A DNA stretch of 64,000 nucleotides from Dethiosulfovibrio peptidovorans DSM 11002 (GCF_000172975.1 NZ_ABTR02000001.1:1588501-1652500), one strand, 5' to 3'. Positions 42,982-51,547 are shown, numbered from the stretch's first letter. The notes: a model not told the origin generated them from the sequence alone. A program made the numbers and translations.

Positions 42982-44130
42982 ATGAATAAGCTGTTGAAAT
43001 TGGGGTTGTCGATCGTATTTGTCCTTTCCCTGTTGGTGGGATCCGTCTTTGCGGAGGACACCATAAAGATAGGTCTTCTCGCTCCTTTGACCGGAAAAGG
43101 TGCCGATGACGGGATAAACGTCAAAAACTCCGTCGTTATGGCGGTGGAGGAACTGAACGCCTCCGGTGGACTTCTCGGCAAGAAGGTCGAGCTGGTCTAC
43201 TACGACGATCGCAACGAACCCAAAGAGGCTGTGGGATTGGCCTACAAACTGATTGAGAGAGACGAGGTCGTCGGCGTTGTCGGAGGTTCATATAGCTTCC
43301 CGACCAGAGCGGTGGCTCCCATTTTCCAGGAGGAGGAGATCCCCTTTGTCGCCGCCTATGCCCTTCATCCCGACGTTACCGCCGCCGGCGACTACTGCTT
43401 TCGGGTAGGATTCCTCGGAGAGCTCGAGGGCCGTGGATGCGCCTATCTTGCGGTGGAGAAGCTGGGAGCCAAGACGGTTTCTTTGATCCATGCCGACAAC
43501 GATTTCGGCAGGACCCTTTCCACCGGGACCATGGAGTATCTCGAGAAGTACGCTCCTGACGTGAAGGTGCTGTCCGACCAAGCATATCCCTTTGGAGAGA
43601 AGGACTACAAGGCCTATCTCTCCAAGATCAAGGAGGAGAACCCCGACGTAGTCATAGCCAGCGGATACTTCTTCCAGGCCGGACCCATGCTCAAACAGGC
43701 CAGGGAGATGGGCATCACCGCCCAGTTCGTTGGAGAGGAAGGCGCTGACTCGCCGGAAACTCCCAAGATCGCCGGAGACGCTGCTGAGGGCTTCATAATA
43801 GCCACCAATCTGAACAGAGACGATCCCCGTCCCTTCGTTCAGAAGTACCTCAAGGAGTACAAGGAGCGTTTCGAGGTGGATACCTGCATGGTCGGAGCCT
43901 CTGCCTACGATGCCTTCATGGTCCTGGTCAACGGTATAAAGACCGCCGGGACCACCGACGGAGACAAGGTCAAGGATGCCATAGCCAAGTCCGAGGTGGA
44001 AGGGCTTACGGGAACTGCAAAATTCACCGAGACCGGCGAGGTCATCAAGGCACCAGTCGCCCAGATAATCAAGGACGGTCAGTTCCGTTTCTACTGCGAT
44101 ATGGACGACCCCAGGGTGATCGGCCAGTAA
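42982..44130 (+). CDS. livJ: Branched-chain amino acid ABC transporter substrate-binding protein
   Basis: 382-residue periplasmic binding protein of the LivJ/LivK class (type I fold). A signal peptide spans residues 1-24 (MNKLLKLGL, hydrophobic core, VFAED). The mature protein begins TIKIGLLAPLTGKGADDGINVKNSVVMAVEELN and has VELVYYDDRNEPKEAVGLAYKLI and VGVVGGSYSFPTRAVAPIFQEEEIPFVA, all typical. The ATG at 42982 was chosen over an upstream frame because GGAGGTGG is 9 bases upstream. It is the last gene of the operon, with a terminator 20 bases after the stop. Codon use is strongly biased, so it is probably highly expressed. Confidence 0.93.
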   Translation: MNKLLKLGLSIVFVLSLLVGSVFAEDTIKIGLLAPLTGKGADDGINVKNSVVMAVEELNASGGLLGKKVELVYYDDRNEPKEAVGLAYKLIERDEVVGVVGGSYSFPTRAVAPIFQEEEIPFVAAYALHPDVTAAGDYCFRVGFLGELEGRGCAYLAVEKLGAKTVSLIHADNDFGRTLSTGTMEYLEKYAPDVKVLSDQAYPFGEKDYKAYLSKIKEENPDVVIASGYFFQAGPMLKQAREMGITAQFVGEEGADSPETPKIAGDAAEGFIIATNLNRDDPRPFVQKYLKEYKERFEVDTCMVGASAYDAFMVLVNGIKTAGTTDGDKVKDAIAKSEVEGLTGTAKFTETGEVIKAPVAQIIKDGQFRFYCDMDDPRVIGQ

Positions 44131-44149
44131 CTAGAATAGCTTTGTAAGA

Positions 44150-44197
44150 AAGGAGAGGGTCTCCCGTCTATTTTCGACGGGGCCTTCTCCTTTTTTT
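44150..44197 (+). terminator. Terminator of the liv operon
   Basis: Stem with arms GGAGAGGGTCTCCCGTC (44152-44168) and GACGGGGCCTTCTCC (44176-44190), followed by TTTTTTT. Confidence 0.85.
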
Positions 44198-44246
44198 GTA
44201 TCTTAAGTTAGTTCTATTTTCATGCGAGACGTGCTAAATGTTTTTC

Positions 44247-44275
44247 TTGATCTGTTAATACCTTAGGTGTAGTAT
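44247..44275 (+). promoter_or_regulatory. Candidate promoter cut off by the IS insertion
   Basis: TTGATC (44247-44252) and TAGTAT (44270-44275) are separated by 17 bases. The predicted start of transcription would be near 44282, only about 8 bases before the IS. It lies after the liv terminator and was probably the promoter of the cyclase operon now 1.4 kb away. Confidence 0.5.
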
Positions 44276-44289
44276 CGGAAAGAACATGA

Positions 44290-45587
44290 GGGCACCTCTA
44301 GCAACCCCATATTTAGCGGTCTAAGCAGACAAAAAAGCCACAGACCAGAAACAGCGACAAATTAGGCTAAATCAGCGTTAAGATGATTCTCTATTGTCGC
44401 TCCGGTGACCTGAACAACTCGGCTTTTACCGTCATTTGGGCACGGCAGATATCGCCCCTGACTTCATCATCAGGAACGAGAATCGAACGATGTTATAGGC
44501 CAGGTTTCTCAGTCCTATAGCGGTTGAAGCTCTGGCTTTCCCGATAGTTCGAACTATCAGGTTGCCGGCCTTCATGGTTTGGGCTCCAAAGACGTGCTCC
44601 ACTCGGCTTCGGACTTTGGATCTTGTTCTGTTACCCTGTTTTTCCCACCACGTGATGGGTTTGCCTCTGTATCCTTTTCGTTGGATCTTCGGTCTGTAGC
44701 CTTGTTCCTCAAGCCAAGAGATTTTCTCATGGCTTCTATAAGCTGAGTCGGCATAGACGTCTTTGCTGCTGTTACTGGGATCGATGAGTTCCTCGAATAC
44801 ATTGCTGTCGTGGACCGATGCCTCGGTTACGCTGTATTTACGGATGATCTTGTTCTGAGAGTCGATCTCTATGTGGTTCTTGTAGCCGAAGGAGCTTTTG
44901 CCGTTTTTCTTCGTCCACCTGGCATCGGTGTCTTTTTGAGATCTCTTGTTGTCGGGCCAGTCTTCCGGTGGTTCTCCATCCTTGATCTTGCGGTTTTCAT
45001 CCCGTTTGTTCCTCTGGATCGGGACCTTCACTATGGAGGCATCCACTATCTGCCCTTTTTTTGCCTCGAAGCCGCTTTTACGGATGTGACCGTCAAAAAG
45101 ATCGAACAGAGGCTTCATCAGTTCCGCCTTGGTCAGCTGCTCCCGAAAAAGCCATATAGTCTTGGCATCAGGGACTTTGGCTTCCAGGGAGAGGCCGAGA
45201 AAACGTCTGAAGGAAAGCCTGTCCCTTACCTGAAACTCCATTGCGTCGTCCGACAGGTTGTACAGTGCCTGAAGCACCAGGATCTTGAACATGAGAAGAG
45301 GAGGGAAGGGCTTTCTTCCTCCCAGAGAATCCTTCTGTCTGAGCCCTTCGCGGAAGTCCTTCAACGGCTGCTCGAAGATGGACCAGTCCACCGCTTTCTC
45401 TATTCGTACCAGTGGATCGTTCACCTTTTCAAGGCTATCGTAGGCTATTTCTTCCGCAAAGAGGCTCCGCTGTTTCAAGGGGATCCCATCCCTTCTCGAG
45501 AATTTTTGGTTACAACCGGTATTTTAACATCCCAGCCTAAACAGGGGTTTTTCTCCCTGCCAGTTAGGGGAGTTTTTAGAGATGCCC
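44290..45587 (-). mobile_element. IS5-family insertion sequence, intact
   Basis: About 1298 bp. Left end GGGCACCTCTAGCAACCCC (44290-44308) and right end, read inward, GGGCATCTCTAAAAACTCC (45587-45569) match at about 14 of 19 positions. The direct repeat ATGA flanks the element (44286-44289 and 45588-45591); it can be read as CATGAG if the ends are one base shorter. One transposase gene fills most of the element on the minus strand. It lies between the liv operon and the cyclase operon. Confidence 0.9.
44432..45478 (-). CDS. IS5-family DDE transposase
   Basis: 348-residue transposase that cuts and joins the element's ends. The N-terminal part MKQRSLFAEE and the helical region GGRKPFPPLLMFKILVLQALYNLSDDAMEFQ lead to the DDE core: GQIVDASIV (first D), KDVYADSAYRS (second D) and RSRVEHVFGAQ (catalytic E), with YGYKNH-like FGYKNHIEID between. 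No frameshift or stop is seen, so the gene looks intact and the element could be active. The insertion is probably recent, given intact ends and target repeat. Confidence 0.93.
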   Translation of the reverse strand: MKQRSLFAEEIAYDSLEKVNDPLVRIEKAVDWSIFEQPLKDFREGLRQKDSLGGRKPFPPLLMFKILVLQALYNLSDDAMEFQVRDRLSFRRFLGLSLEAKVPDAKTIWLFREQLTKAELMKPLFDLFDGHIRKSGFEAKKGQIVDASIVKVPIQRNKRDENRKIKDGEPPEDWPDNKRSQKDTDARWTKKNGKSSFGYKNHIEIDSQNKIIRKYSVTEASVHDSNVFEELIDPSNSSKDVYADSAYRSHEKISWLEEQGYRPKIQRKGYRGKPITWWEKQGNRTRSKVRSRVEHVFGAQTMKAGNLIVRTIGKARASTAIGLRNLAYNIVRFSFLMMKSGAISAVPK

Positions 45588-45655
45588 ATGAGACTTTTGA
45601 GAGAAAAGATGGGTTACGACTTTTTATAATAAGTGATGTTATTGGAGTGATCGTT

Positions 45656-46291
45656 TTGAATGTCGTGGATCTTACTCAGGTCATAAGAGAAGGTATGCCG
45701 GTCTATCCCGGCACCGAACCGCCAAAGATAGTTCAGGCTACAACTGTGGAAAAGGAGGGTTTCGCTGAGAAACTCATAACCATGTTCAGCCATACCGGAA
45801 CCCACATGGACGCTCCCGCCCACATACTGAAGGATGGGCCGACCCTGGACCAGATCTCGGCGGATCGCTTCGTCGGAAGGGCCGTGGTGGCGGATCTTTC
45901 GGACCTGTCGGGGGTCATAGGGCTTTCCGATCTGGAGCGCTACGGCGATGACCTGAAGGGTTGCGACTTCTTTCTTTATCGTACCGGATGGTCCGATATG
46001 TGGGGGGACGCGGGGTACTTCGAGGGATTTCCTGTTTTGTCCACTGAGGCCTGTGAATGGATTGTGGATAAAGGGATAAAGGGTATAGGTGTAGACGCCA
46101 TATCGGTCGATCCCGTGGATTCGCTCGATCTTCCGAATCACAGGGTCTTTTTAGGGGCCGGAATGGTGATAGTGGAGAACCTCACGAGGCTGGAAGATCT
46201 TCCTTCTTCGGTGACCCTGTGCTGTCTTCCTCTGAAAATAGCCGATTCCGACGGTGCTCCCGTCCGGGCGGTAGCTCTGTTGGACTCTTAA
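45656..46291 (+). CDS. Cyclase/arylformamidase family hydrolase
   Basis: 211-residue metal-dependent hydrolase of the kynurenine formamidase-like cyclase family. The signature HTGTHMDAPAH is present near 41-51, with VDLTQVIREGMPVYPG at the N-terminus and VGVDAISVD-like GIGVDAISVDPVDS near 140-153 typical of the fold. Members open amide or lactam bonds such as formylkynurenine or isatin. The TTG at 45656 has GGAG 8 bases upstream. A longer frame back to 44810 passes antisense through the IS and is rejected. It heads a set with an ADC-like and an SDR gene. Substrate unknown. Confidence 0.85.
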   Translation: MNVVDLTQVIREGMPVYPGTEPPKIVQATTVEKEGFAEKLITMFSHTGTHMDAPAHILKDGPTLDQISADRFVGRAVVADLSDLSGVIGLSDLERYGDDLKGCDFFLYRTGWSDMWGDAGYFEGFPVLSTEACEWIVDKGIKGIGVDAISVDPVDSLDLPNHRVFLGAGMVIVENLTRLEDLPSSVTLCCLPLKIADSDGAPVRAVALLDS

Positions 46292-46327
46292 AGTCGTTCT
46301 ATTTTTTTTGCCGTATGGAGGTGAGTC

Positions 46328-47125
46328 ATGAGAGGTCAGTTTCATTTCAAGGATGATTTTGTGTATAAGATGCCGGTTCATTTCTCCGGCCATCCTTTCT
46401 ATCCAGTGAGGGTGGTCTATGGGGATATGACCTGTATCTCCGTGCCCTTCGAGACCGATCCGGAAAGCATCGCCCGGTTTGTTCCGGAGGATTTCGAGCT
46501 GTTGAAACCCAGGGTCGACGTCCAGTATTCAAATTGCCGCGACGTGGACTGGATGGCCGGAGGGGAGTACCGTTTGATCCAGGTCTCCGTTCCCGTTAGA
46601 TATATGGGAAACGGGGAGGGGCTCGTGGGCGATTACGTTTTGGTCATATGGGAGAACAAGGCCTGTCCCATCATAGGAGGCAGGGAGGAGGACGGTATGC
46701 CCAAGCTTTACGCCGATATCCCTTCGGAGCGACACAAGGAGGAGCATTGGTACACGGGAGCTTCCTACGAGGGCTGTACATTTCTCTCAATGGACTTCCA
46801 CAGGCAAGAAGAGGTGGAATTGAAGTCCGGTGCGGTCGAGAATCACCGGGAGATCAACTTCTTCGGCTGGCGATATATTCCCGATCTGGGAAAGGGAGGG
46901 GCTGCCCTCAGCCAGGCGACCCTCTATCCTCAGGAGATGGATGTGGTGCGTATGTGGACCGGAGAGGGAAGCCTTAGTTGGATCGACTTAGGAGCAGAAC
47001 GACATCCAGGGCAGTTTTCCATAATTCACGAACTTGCCCGATTGCCGGTGGTCCGATGGATGGAAGCCTCTATGTTTAAGGGATCCGCCAGGTTAAACGT
47101 GGCCGACTCGAGGGTACTGTCATGA
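46328..47125 (+). CDS. Acetoacetate decarboxylase (ADC) family protein
   Basis: 265-residue protein of the ADC superfamily. Pieces: MPVHFSGHPFYPVRVVYGDMTCISVPFETDPE (residues 17-48, in parts), DYVLVIWENKACPIIGGREEDGMPKLYADI near 103-132 with the position of the Schiff-base lysine (one Lys, PKL, whereas true acetoacetate decarboxylases have KK). Many homologues without the lysine pair act as aldolase-dehydratases or hydratases rather than decarboxylases. It starts 36 bases after the cyclase gene and overlaps the SDR gene by 4 bases. The reaction is not known. Confidence 0.85.
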   Translation: MRGQFHFKDDFVYKMPVHFSGHPFYPVRVVYGDMTCISVPFETDPESIARFVPEDFELLKPRVDVQYSNCRDVDWMAGGEYRLIQVSVPVRYMGNGEGLVGDYVLVIWENKACPIIGGREEDGMPKLYADIPSERHKEEHWYTGASYEGCTFLSMDFHRQEEVELKSGAVENHREINFFGWRYIPDLGKGGAALSQATLYPQEMDVVRMWTGEGSLSWIDLGAERHPGQFSIIHELARLPVVRWMEASMFKGSARLNVADSRVLS

Positions 47126-47928
47126 ACGGATATTACGAGGACAAGGTCGCGGTAGTTACGGGGGCTGCTTCCGGCATAGGACTCGGCCTGACGGAGGGGC
47201 TTCTTTCCAGAGGGGCGAGGGCGGTCTTCATGGCCGATTTTAACGAGGAGAACCTCAGCAGAGAGTCGGGAAAACTGGACGACAGATATCCGGGGCGGGT
47301 CTTCTCCGCCCTTACGAACGTCACGTCTCTAGATCAGGTGAGGCTCGTTCTGGAAAGGGCCAGGGATCTGGACGGACATCTGGACTTTCTGTTCAACAAC
47401 GCCGGTGTCGGCCTGACCTTGCCGGTGGAGAATGTTACCTTCGAGATGTGGCGGTCCGTCGTGGATCTGAACCTCATGGGGGTGGTGCACGGAACCTACA
47501 CTGCAATTCCTATCATGAGGTCTCAGGGCTTCGGACATATAGTCAACACGGGGTCCGTGGCCGGGAAGGTTCCGATACCGTATCAGGCGGTGTACGCCGC
47601 TACCAAGAGCGCGGTCATATCGATGACCGAGTGTCTACAGTACGAGCTGGAGTGCGAGGGGCTGAGTTTCAGCGTGTTCTGTCCAGGGAACGTTCGTACC
47701 GCTATTTTCGACGGTCTCGAGCCTCCGCCGGATTCCATCTCGGTGGACGAAGCGGTGGACTACGTTCTCAATGAGACGAAGGCTAAGTCGTTGAATATAG
47801 TCTTTCCCCAATCGATAAGAGATGTGGATCATCTTTATCGGGAGGACCGTGATCAGTTTGATAAACTGGCCAGAGAGTTGGCCTCGGTTCGTAGGGAGAA
47901 CTACAGGACGAAGGGAACCTATTTTTAG
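47122..47928 (+). CDS. Short-chain dehydrogenase/reductase
   Basis: 268-residue NAD(P)-dependent oxidoreductase. The cofactor loop TGAASGIG is at the N-terminus, NNAG near 91-94, and the catalytic Ser-Tyr-Lys: NTGSVAGKVPIPYQAVYAATKSA includes S, Y156-like tyrosine and the YxxxK lysine. FCPGNVRTAIF follows. DFNEEN after strand 2 favours NAD(H). It is coupled to the ADC-like gene (ATGA) and lies before the duplicated membrane protein. Substrate unknown; the operon hints at a ketone or hydroxy acid. Confidence 0.9.
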   Translation: MNGYYEDKVAVVTGAASGIGLGLTEGLLSRGARAVFMADFNEENLSRESGKLDDRYPGRVFSALTNVTSLDQVRLVLERARDLDGHLDFLFNNAGVGLTLPVENVTFEMWRSVVDLNLMGVVHGTYTAIPIMRSQGFGHIVNTGSVAGKVPIPYQAVYAATKSAVISMTECLQYELECEGLSFSVFCPGNVRTAIFDGLEPPPDSISVDEAVDYVLNETKAKSLNIVFPQSIRDVDHLYREDRDQFDKLARELASVRRENYRTKGTYF

Positions 47929-47946
47929 CATGGGTGGATTTTTTCG

Positions 47947-49116
47947 ATGGATATGAGAGATTTTTTACGGGCTGAGATGGCAGTCTCCACCGAGTCCGCG
48001 GTGCTCCTGACCGCTGGGGTCATTTCCCTGACCGCATCGGCCCTGCTGTTTCCTATATCGAGAGGGATTTTGCCCTACTACGAGAACGGTCTTCTGGGGT
48101 TGCTCATGTTCGTCATGGCGGTGCAGATCATTACTTTGGGGAAGGCCCCTTTTGGAGACGTGGGGCGCGGACCTCTATGGACCGTCCTGGGGGTAGTCCT
48201 GGCCGGGATAGGTGTTGTGACCTGCTTTATCCCCGGTCTGTTTCGCATCGTGCCCAGGTTGGTGCTTCTGGTCTCGATGGGGGTGGGAGGAGCGGCCATG
48301 TTCGTCCGTCTGTGTCTGGACGGTAGGAGGTTGGCGACTTGGTTGAGGCTGGGAGGTGTGTTCGTCCATCTGGCGGCGGCCTGCGGGGCCGCCTATCTGC
48401 TCTCCATGTCGATAGGTCTGTCCCTGTGGTCTCGGGAGTTGCTCTCCGCTCGGCAGTATTCGGTTTTTCTGACGGCCTACGGAGCTTCTCTTGTGTATCT
48501 GGCATTCGTGCTGGTGCCGGTCTATCGGGATCATCCCCCTGCTCGTACTGGAAATCTATCACCGGATAAATCCATGATCCTCCTGGTGGGGGTCTTCATG
48601 GTTTTGCTTGGGGTGCTGCTGATTCCGGTGAGCTTGGGGTTACTGCCCTTTTCCGCAGGAGCTCAGCTCGGTCTGCTGATGGTTATATTCGCCGTACAGA
48701 TGCTGGCTTTCGGCAACACTCCGGTGGGCTCTTTTTCCAGAACCCCGGCGGTTCTTCTCGTTGGGTTGCTCTTCACCGTGTTGGGAACGGCTTCCTGTAT
48801 GGTTCCCGAGCTTCTGGTGCCCTTCTTGACCGTGGCTGTGGGGGTCCTGAACGTGTTCGGCGGGGCGATAGGCATGTTCAAGCTGTGGTCTATAAGGGGA
48901 AGAGGCCCCGATTTTCCCATCTTAAAGAGGTTGGGTAGGGTCCAGGCGGCGGTGAACATGTTCGCGATACTGTTCGGAGCCTCTATGCTGATATCCCGGC
49001 TTCTGTCCGGAACGGTCATAGGGGCTATCTTGAGCCTTAACGGAGCTACCTTGCTCTATCTTCTACATCTGCTGGTGGAAATAGAAAAGATGAGCGGAGA
49101 CCGTCGATCTTCATAG
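47947..49116 (+). CDS. Polytopic membrane protein with an internal duplication
   Basis: 389-residue membrane protein with about ten to twelve hydrophobic helices and no signal peptide. It consists of two related halves: residues about 17-125 and about 205-320 share the order LxPxSxGxLP, a GLLMxxxAVQ helix, GxxPxGxxxRxP and a CxxPxL loop, then a GxxGxxMFxxL helix. The C-terminal half ends in LLHLLVEIEKMSGDRRSS. I recognise no transporter family. GGGTGG lies before the ATG. It follows the SDR gene by 18 bases, so it may move the substrate or product of that set. Confidence 0.7.
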   Translation: MDMRDFLRAEMAVSTESAVLLTAGVISLTASALLFPISRGILPYYENGLLGLLMFVMAVQIITLGKAPFGDVGRGPLWTVLGVVLAGIGVVTCFIPGLFRIVPRLVLLVSMGVGGAAMFVRLCLDGRRLATWLRLGGVFVHLAAACGAAYLLSMSIGLSLWSRELLSARQYSVFLTAYGASLVYLAFVLVPVYRDHPPARTGNLSPDKSMILLVGVFMVLLGVLLIPVSLGLLPFSAGAQLGLLMVIFAVQMLAFGNTPVGSFSRTPAVLLVGLLFTVLGTASCMVPELLVPFLTVAVGVLNVFGGAIGMFKLWSIRGRGPDFPILKRLGRVQAAVNMFAILFGASMLISRLLSGTVIGAILSLNGATLLYLLHLLVEIEKMSGDRRSS

Positions 49117-49134
49117 CGGTCTCCGCTTTTTTAT
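49094..49134. terminator. Terminator after the duplicated membrane protein
   Basis: Arms 49094-49103 and 49117-49126 (GCGGAGACCG / CGGTCTCCGC) followed by TTTTTTATT. The left arm is inside the coding region and the stop codon lies in the loop. Confidence 0.9.
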
Positions 49135-49138
49135 TGGG

Positions 49139-50407
49139 TCATTTGTTTTTGAGCCTTATCGATGCGGCTTTCCCATGAGCCTCAAGCCCTTCGGCCTTGG
49201 CCATGGCTTCGGCGACTGGAGCGAGCCGCGCTACTCCCTCCGGGGTCATCCTCTGAGATGTGCAGATCTTAGTGAATGTCCCGACCCAGACCCCGCCTGT
49301 GTAGCGAGACGCCCTGAGAGTGGGCAGGGTATGGTTGCTGCCGGATACGTAATCTCCGAACACCTCGGCGGACATCTCCCCGATGAACAGGGCTCCGTAG
49401 TTCGTCAGTGCCGGTATGAGGGTTTCCGGGTCTTGGACGACCAGTTCCAGATGTTCCGGGGCATAGCGGTTCGATATCTCACAGGCCTGTTCCAGCGAGT
49501 CTACTATGATGATCTCGCCGTTTTCTCGCCAGGCTCTTCCGGCCATCTCGGCGGTGGCGAGGTCCTTCAGCTGTCTTTCCACCGCCGAGGCCGTGGCCTT
49601 GGCGATGTCCTCGTCTGTACACAGAAGAATTCCCCTGGCGTTGAGGTCGTGCTCCGACTGTGCCAGTATGTCCGCCGCCAGTATCTCCGGATTGGCGCTT
49701 TCGTCGGCTATTATGAGCACCTCGCTGGGGCCCGCCACGAAGTCTATACCCACCTGGCCGTAGCACTGTCTTTTCGCTTCCGTGACGTAGCGGTTTCCGG
49801 GGCCGGCTATGACGTCCACCGGGGCTATCTGCTCGGTGCCGAACGCCATGGCGGCTATGGCCTGAGCTCCGCCTACCGCGTATATTTCGTCCACTCCCGC
49901 TATGGAAAGGGCAGACAGGGTCGCTGGGTGGATTTTATCGGTGCCCTTCATGACAGGAGAGCAGGCCACGATTCTCTTAACCCCTGCGACCGAGGCCGGT
50001 ATGGCCAGCATGAGGGCGGTGGAGAAGAGGGGATAACCCCCTCCCGGGACGTAGCAGCCGCAGGATTCAACCGGGATGGCCCTGTGTCCCAGAAAAACGC
50101 CGGGCGATAGTTCCTGCTCCGGTAGGTCCGTCAAGGTCTCCTTCTGCCTTTCGGCGAAAGCCCTTATGTTGTGTGCGGCGGTCTTTATGTGATCGAGCAG
50201 AGAGGTATCCACCTCTTCGATCGCCGCTTGGATTTCCTCGTCCGTAATCCTGAAGGACGATCTCGACGATAGATCAAAACGATGTCCGTATTCCAGAAGG
50301 GCCGAGTCGCCTCTCTCTCTGATAGTTTCTACGATGGCTGCAACGGAGGATGTCAGCTCCCCTTTTCCCTCCGGCCTTTTGGGCAGGGCCTCTTTAACAT
50401 GATACAT
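49139..50407 (-). CDS. hisD: Histidinol dehydrogenase family protein (stand-alone)
   Basis: 422-residue zinc-dependent NAD dehydrogenase. HisD oxidises L-histidinol to L-histidine in two steps. Zn ligands Q250, H253, D352 and H411 and the catalytic pair E318-H319 (YAPEHLEL) are present. The region around 368-388 (RYTGGVWVGTFTKICTSQRMT) differs from biosynthetic HisD and resembles stand-alone relatives, some of which oxidise sulfopropanediol or other alcohols. The ATG at 50407 follows GAGGAGGAC 6 bases away. It is beside hutG with no other his biosynthesis gene in sight, so a catabolic role is suggested, perhaps feeding histidinol to the hut pathway. Confidence 0.88.
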   Translation of the reverse strand: MYHVKEALPKRPEGKGELTSSVAAIVETIRERGDSALLEYGHRFDLSSRSSFRITDEEIQAAIEEVDTSLLDHIKTAAHNIRAFAERQKETLTDLPEQELSPGVFLGHRAIPVESCGCYVPGGGYPLFSTALMLAIPASVAGVKRIVACSPVMKGTDKIHPATLSALSIAGVDEIYAVGGAQAIAAMAFGTEQIAPVDVIAGPGNRYVTEAKRQCYGQVGIDFVAGPSEVLIIADESANPEILAADILAQSEHDLNARGILLCTDEDIAKATASAVERQLKDLATAEMAGRAWRENGEIIIVDSLEQACEISNRYAPEHLELVVQDPETLIPALTNYGALFIGEMSAEVFGDYVSGSNHTLPTLRASRYTGGVWVGTFTKICTSQRMTPEGVARLAPVAEAMAKAEGLEAHGKAASIRLKNK

Positions 50408-50479
50408 ATCCAGTCCTCCTCGTCGAGAATCTTTATCGTGGTAGTATAGCGCCACGTTCAAGTATGCTCAAGGAGAAGT

Positions 50480-51457
50480 TTAGCCTCTTTCTCTGAATCC
50501 CTTGCAGAACCAGAACAGAGTTGAGGCGCAGAGGGCGGCGGTTCTTCCTCCCTCGTCCAGGGGGGGGGACATCTCCATTATGTCCAGATATTTTATCCTG
50601 TCGGTCCTTCCTGCCAGGTAGGCCACTCTTTCCAGCTCCGGGGCCTTGAAACCTCTGGGGTTGCTGGCCGACGCTCCGGGGGCCTCGTGGCTGCGGACCG
50701 AGTCGATATCTATCGACAGGGCCACCGCTCTGGTACCGTCGCAGGCTACCCGACTGGCCTCCAGAAAGTATTCCATCGGTCTAGTCCCGACGGAGCTGAG
50801 GGTCAGCACGGTGGCTCCTTTGTCCTTAACCCACCTGTAGTAATGGGGCGAGTTGTATTGTTCCTGTATGCCGAACTCGACGAAGGATCGCCCAAGTAAG
50901 GCTCTGTCGGGCAGTTCCTCAAGAGCCCTGCGAAAGGGGGTTCCGCTGGTTATGCCGTGGCTCATATCCCTGACGTCCAGGTGGCTGTCCACGTTTATCA
51001 CTCCCAGCTGTCCTTCCCTAAGGCTCGATCCCTCCACCAGGCCGAGCAGCCCGGGGTAGGTGAGGTCGTGGCCTCCTCCTAAGACCACCGGGAAAACCCC
51101 GGTGGAGACGATCTTTCTTACCGTCTCAGTGAGGTTTATGTGGGTTTCGGCCAGGTCGTCTCCTATGGGGATATCTCCCAGATCCACCATGGAGACGTCG
51201 CTTACGTCAACCCCGAACCCCGGAGTCAGGCGATAGAAGGACCGGCGGATGGCCTCCGGGCCTAGAGCGGCTCCCTGTTTGCCTCCGTTGGCCTTTATTC
51301 CCCTGTCCTCCGGTACTCCTAACAGGGCTATCTGGGCCGATTTAAGGGCTTCGTCGATATCCCTTGAAACCGGTTTTACGAGGTCTCCCAGTCTAGGGTC
51401 CATGGGGTCGTCTCTGCTGTAGAAGAGTTCCGGTTCCGGCGGTATCATCGATAGCAT
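50480..51457 (-). CDS. hutG: Formimidoylglutamase / ureohydrolase family enzyme
   Basis: 325-residue arginase-fold enzyme with a two-manganese site: GGGHD (about 127-131), NVDSHLD (DSHLD for the usual DAHxD) and SIDIDSV. Beside the hut genes it most likely hydrolyses formiminoglutamate to glutamate and formamide, although the ftcD genes upstream give a folate route, so the two might overlap. The ATG at 51457 has GGAGGG 7 bases upstream. It is separated from hutU by a terminator and precedes hisD by 72 bases. Agmatinase or guanidinobutyrase activity is also possible. Confidence 0.82.
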   Translation of the reverse strand: MLSMIPPEPELFYSRDDPMDPRLGDLVKPVSRDIDEALKSAQIALLGVPEDRGIKANGGKQGAALGPEAIRRSFYRLTPGFGVDVSDVSMVDLGDIPIGDDLAETHINLTETVRKIVSTGVFPVVLGGGHDLTYPGLLGLVEGSSLREGQLGVINVDSHLDVRDMSHGITSGTPFRRALEELPDRALLGRSFVEFGIQEQYNSPHYYRWVKDKGATVLTLSSVGTRPMEYFLEASRVACDGTRAVALSIDIDSVRSHEAPGASASNPRGFKAPELERVAYLAGRTDRIKYLDIMEMSPPLDEGGRTAALCASTLFWFCKGFRERG

Positions 51458-51485
51458 GTTCTTTCCCTCCGATATTTTTTTGCCT

Positions 51486-51525
51486 TTAAAAAGGGAGAGG
51501 CACCCTCGGTCGGGTACCTCTCCTG
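51486..51525 (-). terminator. Terminator after hutU
   Basis: Arms 51493-51505 and 51512-51523 (GGGAGAGGCACCC against GGGTACCTCTCC) with a T-run on the minus strand (TTTTTAAAGG). It separates hutU from hutG. Confidence 0.85.
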
Positions 51526-51547
51526 CTATTTTCGTATGTCTTGGACT

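Noticed and set aside
44810-45655. Extension of the cyclase frame upstream through the IS
   Set aside because: It reads antisense through the transposase, and a TTG with a ribosome site at 45656 gives the normal family length.
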